Assembly (NCBI GenBank): GCA_947000775.1
Contig: CAMQGK010000299.1
Coordinates: forward strand, 17,984,001-18,048,000
DNA: 64,000 nucleotides
Reading direction: 5' to 3'
DNA from: Pterois miles
Lineage: Eukaryota; Chordata; Actinopteri; Perciformes; Scorpaenidae
In this document: in pieces, positions 58,623 through 64,000 of the stretch
Layout of the letters: each line of letters opens with the position of its first letter
Numbering within the stretch: the stretch's first letter is position 1
Notes under the pieces: model-generated
What the model saw: only the letters and a program-made list of their open reading frames with translations
Databases searched by the model: none
Told to the model about the DNA's origin: nothing
Program-made: the position numbers and the translations under genes

Positions 58623-59985
58623 AAACTGCAGTAAGTAAATATGAAATGCTGAGAAATGGGGTCTATTAAGTGTGTTATATATAAATGCCAGAATAATAGA
58701 AATAATTAAGAATATTTCATAAATCATACAGAATAAATGTCATATTAATGACAGAGCATTGCAGACATTATTGTTTTGTTTTTTTATAATTAGTATTTTA
58801 TTAACTTTTTTATAAGCAAACATTGTCACATGTGGTCTACAAATCAAACTCTCATACAAAGTAATATTAATGTGAAAATAATAAAAATACTGAAAAAATC
58901 CTAATGACCAAATGGAATATTAAATAAATAAAAGAATAAAAATAAATAAAAGAATAGTAATAATTTTAAAAAAGCCTACACTAATCAATGTACATATTTG
59001 TACTTTCTACCGCACCATGGACTAAGCTGATTTACACGCATCCATTCTGTTTTGTGTGAGTGTATATAAGTATTGTGTGATGGTGTGTGCTTTGTTTCAA
59101 GAACTGTGAGTGATGTATTCCAGGTATTCTCCCCACTTTGCAGCGTATTTTGCAGAAATTATTGTTAATACTCTAACATAAAGAGATTACTTTTTTAGAT
59201 TTCATGTTCAGCATTTGTCTACAAAGGTGCAGTTTTTTGCTGTGACCCTTTCAGCATCCAAAACAGATTTTACTTGGCCTTTCTAATTCAAAATGTTCTA
59301 TTATATTGACTTGTTACAATTTAGAAATGTTAATGTATGTCTTAGCTGTCTGCTTCATCATTAAACCACCAAAATATAAACAGTTTGGAAATCAGAGTTT
59401 GGTGGATTATTTCTCTGTTGTTTCAATGCTAATTGTCATTGTATTTTACATGGTTGGGAAGCCTCTTTATTTGTATTCATAATTTTAATATTTATAGCAT
59501 TTTATTATGTAGATAATGTGAAAACTGCCTCTTGCTCTGTTTATTTTTACAAGGGGGACAGAAATATAAAAAACTCATTTAACAATAATTTCTGCAATAA
59601 ATGTACACAATATGATGAAACTTTATTTAAACATTTTGTGAATATTTTTTTTCGTGTGAAACTGTCTGACGTTATGAAATTAATTTCAGTGACTATTGTA
59701 GTTGATGACCAGCAGATGGTGCTAATTTAACATCGGCTGCGTTGTTTCAGCGCAGTTTATGCGCAGCAGTGAAGCTCCTGAACGCAACATAGCATCTGAC
59801 CACAAGGGAAATCCACCCTAAAATCTGTTGATAGTCACTGCGCTATTTAACCACTTTTTACTGCGATTATCCACGTGTTTCCCCCCTAGCAGGGATTCAT
59901 ATTACAACAGCTGAATATTTGACCACTTTAATTAAACCTGAGCCGCACACATTAGAGGAGGTAATATTCATATTTAGGGTGTACC
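57646..59985. other. Intergenic AT-rich sequence between psmd11 and ndel1
   Basis: No exon is supported. It includes the tail plus TA tract at 58,537-58,618. The rest is AT-rich with no recognised repeat boundary. Confidence 0.45.
58537..58618 (+). repeat. LINE/SINE tail followed by (TA)n
   Basis: TTTCCCCACTGTGGGACTAA and AAGGAATA pass into about 50 bp of TA dinucleotides, as if the usual TATCT tail had been replaced by TA expansion. Confidence 0.8.
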
Positions 59986-59994
59986 GCCCTTTAA

Positions 59995-60110
59995 ATGCCC
60001 GCTGAGAGGCGCCAGCAGAGATCATCAGACATCACAGACGGTCGGACTCAGCAGCCCTCAGCAGCGGGAGCGATGGGCCGATAAACAGCACTGTTTGGGG
60101 CGATGTTCAG
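59995..60110 (+). other. ndel1: Probable ndel1 non-coding exon 1 and promoter
   Basis: A GC-richer block ends at a donor (GATGTTCAG followed by GTACTA). A TTTAAAT motif at about 59,990 could be a TATA-like element. The exon contains an ATG with a minimal ORF (ATGGGCCGATAA) and a second ATG at 60,103 near the donor. The link to the coding exon at 62,924 is inferred from position and compatible sites. Confidence 0.4.
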
Positions 60111-61756
60111 GTACTAAACGCATTATCATTTATGTATTTTATATTCGTTAGGAAAGCAGTAAAACGGAGATAGTAGAAGCAGCATGTCGGCGGCTTTCGG
60201 CTGGTCGTTTGACGCCCACATTTGACAGCTGAGCTCAGCATCATGTTCACGCTTTCAGCCGCTGATCTCGGTGTCATTTCTGGTCCTGTTTTATGTCATA
60301 ATTCAGCACCGATGTTCGCTGTTTAAATTACGTTCATTTAAATATATTATCTTGTTTGAACATGCTATAATTTGTCTTCTAGTTTAGGCTGCCATCGGTG
60401 TTCAACAGGGCTGCTTTGGGATTAATGTCAGTATGTTAAAATCGTCAGATTTTACAGTGTAGTCTGGTGAGGAGCTTCCTTTATTTACACCTAGCCACCT
60501 TTTTAAACATGAAATATATTGATTTTATTTTCTAAATTCACATGCTGACATCAAGCTGACATGAAAAAAAATGTTTCATTAACTATTTAATTGTTTTTTA
60601 TAGCAGGTCCTCTCAAAATAGGCTGTCTTATTTCCCTCTGCTGTAATAAGATTTGAGTTTTCCTCTAGGCTGCTGGTTGAATATAATATGAATAATCTGA
60701 ATTATTCAGGGAATCACAGAAGGAGAACAAACAGTAGAAGTCAGTGACGGCAGCAGCCATACTTTCTTTATGGTTATTAAGATTTCTGTTTGACTTAGTA
60801 GTTGAATTCACTTTATATTTCCTCATCTTTTAGTGGTTTTTAAATGTGTTTATTGACTAGTGGACATTTTTAAACCTGATATAGAGATACACTAAAACAA
60901 CCTTTACTCCCTCTCTGTGTCACCTTTCTCATAAATTTAAACCTCACTCAATTATTGAGGTATATTCAAGTTTTTGGATTCACACAAATTCAACAAGGTG
61001 TGTTTTAGTTTTATGGTGCGTTAAGGTCTTGATTGTTTTTTAATTAATATTTAATATATTGTTATTTTCTGGTATTCTGCATACAAAACACTTTGGTGCA
61101 TAGACAGTTATTAATAATAATATATTTTATTTGTAAAGCACCTTTCATTCAAGAAATGTAGCTCAAAGGAATAAAAATGAATAACATTAAGAATAAGATG
61201 GAAAAATAAAAACAGAAAATAACACCGAAAAAATATTATAAAAGATAAAATTCACAACCTGAACTGTGGATGAAAAACATCCAAACCAAATTAAACTCTT
61301 TGTATGTGGAAACTTTCTTGGCATTAAACCTGATTCTGAAATGTAGTGAAGTATAACGCAACACAAAATTAAAATACTCAAGTGAAGTATAAGTACATAG
61401 CTATACTTAGGTACCTTCCACCACTAGTGTCGGCCACTAATTGATTGTATATAACTTGTGGTTTCCCATTAAGTCAACTGGGACACACACAATGGAAAGC
61501 AAATGAAAGTAAACCTGTTTCAAAGACGGGACAAAAGGACCGTGTGTCCTGAGCGAACATGTTGTCCAACATTGTTTGGGTCATTAGCTTCTCTGTATCT
61601 GTAACCTATTTAAGTCAGAGGACTTTACTAAAATGTGCTGGTTTCTCGGTGAGGTTTGGTTGTGTCAGTGCATCAGTCGGTGTGATGAATGAGGCTCCGG
61701 GCCACGACGTCGCCTCCTGGGAACCGTTTTATTTTTTAAATGTGGGGTTTACTTTA
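60111..61756 (+). other. Putative ndel1 intron 1, first part
   Basis: AT-rich sequence without a recognised exon. At about 61,310 the segment TTTCTTGGCATTAAACCTGA resembles another non-LTR element tail. Confidence 0.4.
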
Positions 61757-62014
61757 AGGCCTGCATGGTGGTGTCGGTGGTTCGCCAGAGGGCCGCAGGT
61801 CCAAATCCAGCTTGGACCCCTTCTGTGTTCTCGCTGTGTTAATGTGGGTTTTCTCCAGGTTCTCCGGTTTCCTCCCACTGTCTGAATACTCAGGTTAATT
61901 GCTGACTCTAAAGGCGTGTGAATGGTTGCTGTGTCTATGCGCCGTGTGATAGACTGGCGACCTGTCCAGGTTGACCCGCCTTCGCCCAGTGCCAGCTGGG
62001 ACCAGCTCCTGTCC
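61757..62014 (+). mobile_element. SINE-like repeat, interrupted; 3' end at 62,578-62,620
   Basis: The 5' portion runs AGGCCTGCATGGTGGTGTCG through GACCTGTCCAGG to AGCTGGGACCAGCTCC. The missing family 3' end (ATAAGCGGTTGCAGATGAAT) appears at about 62,590, after a block of roughly 560 bp that belongs to another repeat. Confidence 0.65.
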
Positions 62015-62030
62015 TTTCTCAAATAAACTA

Positions 62031-62576
62031 AACTGAACTAAAAGAGACAATATCTTCTGACACTAAAATGTTTGTTTACATCAGTAATTTATTCATACAC
62101 TGTGCTTTAAATTATGACACACAGGTGATTATACCTCAAATGTATATGGTCCAAAAACAATGGGCCTTGTATTTACATCATATTGTCCTCCTCAAACCTA
62201 GTTCTTCCTCTTAATCATATAAAAACTACTGTTTTTTATTGTATTGGCTGCAAAAATGCAAAATCTTACCAAATATATTTGTCTAATTACTAGTGAAGTA
62301 AGTATCTGTATTAGTGTTGTATGTATCATGAATACCTTTTTTGAGTATTACAGGCTTATTATGACACACAACACGTCCTAATACTAGTGAAATAAAGATC
62401 AAAATGAGATTTCCAGCTAAGTTCAAGATGTATTTTTATCATGAAAGGCCTGAATATTACATCTTATTTCAAGACATCTTACCGAGAGCCGTTTCACTTG
62501 TTCTACTGGCTGAATGCCTGAAAGTGAAAACTCCATTGTTTTTATAACCTATTCTTAGATTATTTTCCAGACACAC
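62031..62576 (+). repeat. Left copy of an inverted repeat flanking the ndel1 exon
   Basis: This matches the reverse complement of 63,421-64,000 along most of its length. Shared stretches include GAGACAATATCTTCTGAC, GCTTATTATGACACACAACA, GTCCTAATACTAGTGAAATA, AATGAGATTTCCAGCTAAGT and TTAGATTATTTTCCAGACAC. The class is unknown. It is inserted in a SINE-like repeat. Confidence 0.85.
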
Positions 62577-62934
62577 ATCCCGAACATGATAAGCGGTTGC
62601 AGATGAATGGTTGGATGGATTTAGTTGAGTCTGTAGGCTGATCAGGCGCCTGCTTAAAATGAATGCTGCAGTATTGTATCCAGAAGTCCAGTCTAAGGTG
62701 TATGAGGTGTTTTAGTCCATTAATAACATAAAGACTCTGTCGGCTCTGTGTGTGATTATCTGTGACACAAACTCTTCAGGGTTTCTGGCTTCTGCAGCTC
62801 TTTTTATACTAAGTCCCAGATGTGGTTTGAATCACTCATTTGTAAGTCTGTTCTGTAGAAATAAGCATTTAAATCTTTTATCTCATTGTAATCACTCTTG
62901 TTTTTCTTTTCCTTCCTCTCCAGATTTGTTTGCA

Positions 62935-63020
62935 ATGGAAACGGAAATAATACCAAAATTCTCCTCAAAAGACGAGGAAATTGACTTCTGGAAGGCTCTT
63001 TCCCTCAAGTACAAGGCAGG
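62935..63020 (+). CDS. ndel1: Nuclear distribution protein nudE-like 1, first coding exon (partial gene)
   Basis: The exon starts at 62,924 after the acceptor CCTTCCTCTCCAG, with ATG at 62,935, and ends at 63,020 before GTACGT (phase 2). It encodes METEIIPKFSSKDEEIDFWK followed by ALSLKYKAG. This resembles the N-terminus of fish and mammalian NDEL1 (acidic start, a KEE/DEE-x-WK motif, LSLKYK), just before the long LIS1- and dynein-binding coiled coil. NDEL1/NDE1 bridge LIS1 and cytoplasmic dynein in nuclear migration and mitosis. NDE1-type paralogues usually lack the LSLKYK form. Translation past the donor stays open to 63,117. The remaining exons lie beyond the window. Only 28 residues are available, so a captured or pseudogene exon cannot be excluded. 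Confidence 0.75.
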
Positions 63021-63420
63021 GTACGTAAATAGGCCCATGTTGTGGATATTTCTGATTCTCTTCTTCACGATGTTGTTTCAGCTCTTTGGTATTTTTATTA
63101 TCGTCAACTCCCGTTGAAATACGTAAACCATCAACATCAAGTTGTCTGAGTAGCAAAAGACAAACTATACTTTATATTTGTGACCATTTATAAACATCAG
63201 TAGGAAGCTGTATGGCTTTGGAGATCATTAACTGTTGAGAGACATGTAATTTTGGACTTTTCATGGTATTTATTGGGAGTTATGGGATTTATTGACCATA
63301 AGAAAAGTTTAGCGTAGGGCGAGCGGTATACTGTAGGAATAATTAGCCATATTTCGTAATTTTTCCATCTGACTGGATAATTCAGACCAAAATCTCATCA
63401 GTTATCTACTTGACTTGTTT

Positions 63421-64000
63421 GTGTGTCTGGAAAATAATCTAAGAATAACACAAGAATGAATGAATGAATGAAAGAATGAATACGAGGAGTTTTCACTTGT
63501 AATAATTCAGCCAAAGGAACAAGTGAAACTTCTCTTGGTAAGATGTCTTGACATAAGATGTAATATTTAGGCCTTTCATGATAAAAAATACATCTTGAAC
63601 TTAGCTGGAAATCTCATTTTGATCTTTATTTCACTAGTATTAGGACGTGTTGTGTGTCATAATAAGCCTGTAATGCTCACATAAGATATTCATGATGCAT
63701 TGTCTAAAAACGTCCATATGTCACTGAAATCTTAATTTTATGTTAAGTAACAGTAATATTAGTGTTATGAGATGTTTTGACTGGTAATTAGACCAATATA
63801 CTTAGTAAGATTTTGCATTTTTGCGGCCAGTACAATAAAAATACAGTAGTTTTTATATGATTAAGAGGAAGAAAAGTAGGTCTGAGCATAACATATAACT
63901 TATAATCACGTGTGTCTGATAATTTAAAGCACAGTGTTTGAATAAATTACTGATGTAAACAAACATTTTACAGCGTCAGAAGATATTGTCTCTTTCAGTT
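63421..64000 (-). repeat. Right copy of an inverted repeat flanking the ndel1 exon
   Basis: Inverted counterpart of 62,031-62,576. Its inner edge is GTGTGTCTGGAAAATAATCT and it includes a short (GAAT)n expansion near 63,450-63,480. It may extend past the window end. Confidence 0.85.

Overview
This is a 64 kb piece of a vertebrate nuclear genome, almost certainly a ray-finned fish (probably a spiny-rayed, percomorph-type teleost). The reasons are intron-rich genes with GT-AG splicing, vertebrate orthologues with fish-like residues, long CA/TG/TA microsatellites, and dense teleost-type interspersed repeats (tRNA-headed SINEs, hAT-like elements, short palindromic MITEs, and LINE/SINE tails ending in repeated TATCT). 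No prokaryotic features, rRNA genes or CRISPR arrays were seen.

Layout. (1) 1-26,782 is most likely the last intron of myo1d; it holds only repeats and decayed transposons. (2) 26,783-26,939 (+) is the last coding exon of myo1d (unconventional myosin Id), followed by its 3' UTR. (3) About 27.9-36.5 kb is intergenic and contains a striking 25-copy 36-bp satellite at 35,331-36,226. (4) About 36.57-42.56 kb (-) is cdk5r1 (p35, the CDK5 activator): a non-coding first exon, one 1.1 kb intron and a single coding exon at 39,915-40,823. (5) 44,002-57,645 (+) is psmd11 (Rpn6, 26S proteasome lid), complete, with 12 coding exons encoding 422 residues plus a separate 3' UTR exon. (6) From about 60.0 kb to the window end (+) is the 5' end of an ndel1-type gene (dynein/LIS1 regulator): a probable non-coding exon 1 ending at 60,110 and the first coding exon at 62,935-63,020. 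The rest of that gene lies beyond the window.

How the genes relate. myo1d, cdk5r1 and psmd11 are also neighbours in mammals (human 17q11.2, from memory). cdk5r1 and psmd11 are arranged head to head here, about 1.4 kb apart. p35 activates CDK5, and NDEL1 is a known CDK5 substrate, so a kinase activator and a substrate of that kinase lie within 20 kb. That linkage is an observation, not evidence of co-regulation.

Most interesting points: a pair of inverted repeat copies of roughly 550-580 bp flanking the ndel1 first coding exon; a long upstream ORF in the cdk5r1 leader that overlaps the p35 start codon; a 36-bp satellite carrying a TATA-box-like octamer in most units with a 180-bp higher-order period; a 55-bp minisatellite expanded separately in two copies of the same hAT-like element; and a perfect TISU/YY1 start-codon context in psmd11. 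Nothing here is clearly a previously undescribed molecular system.
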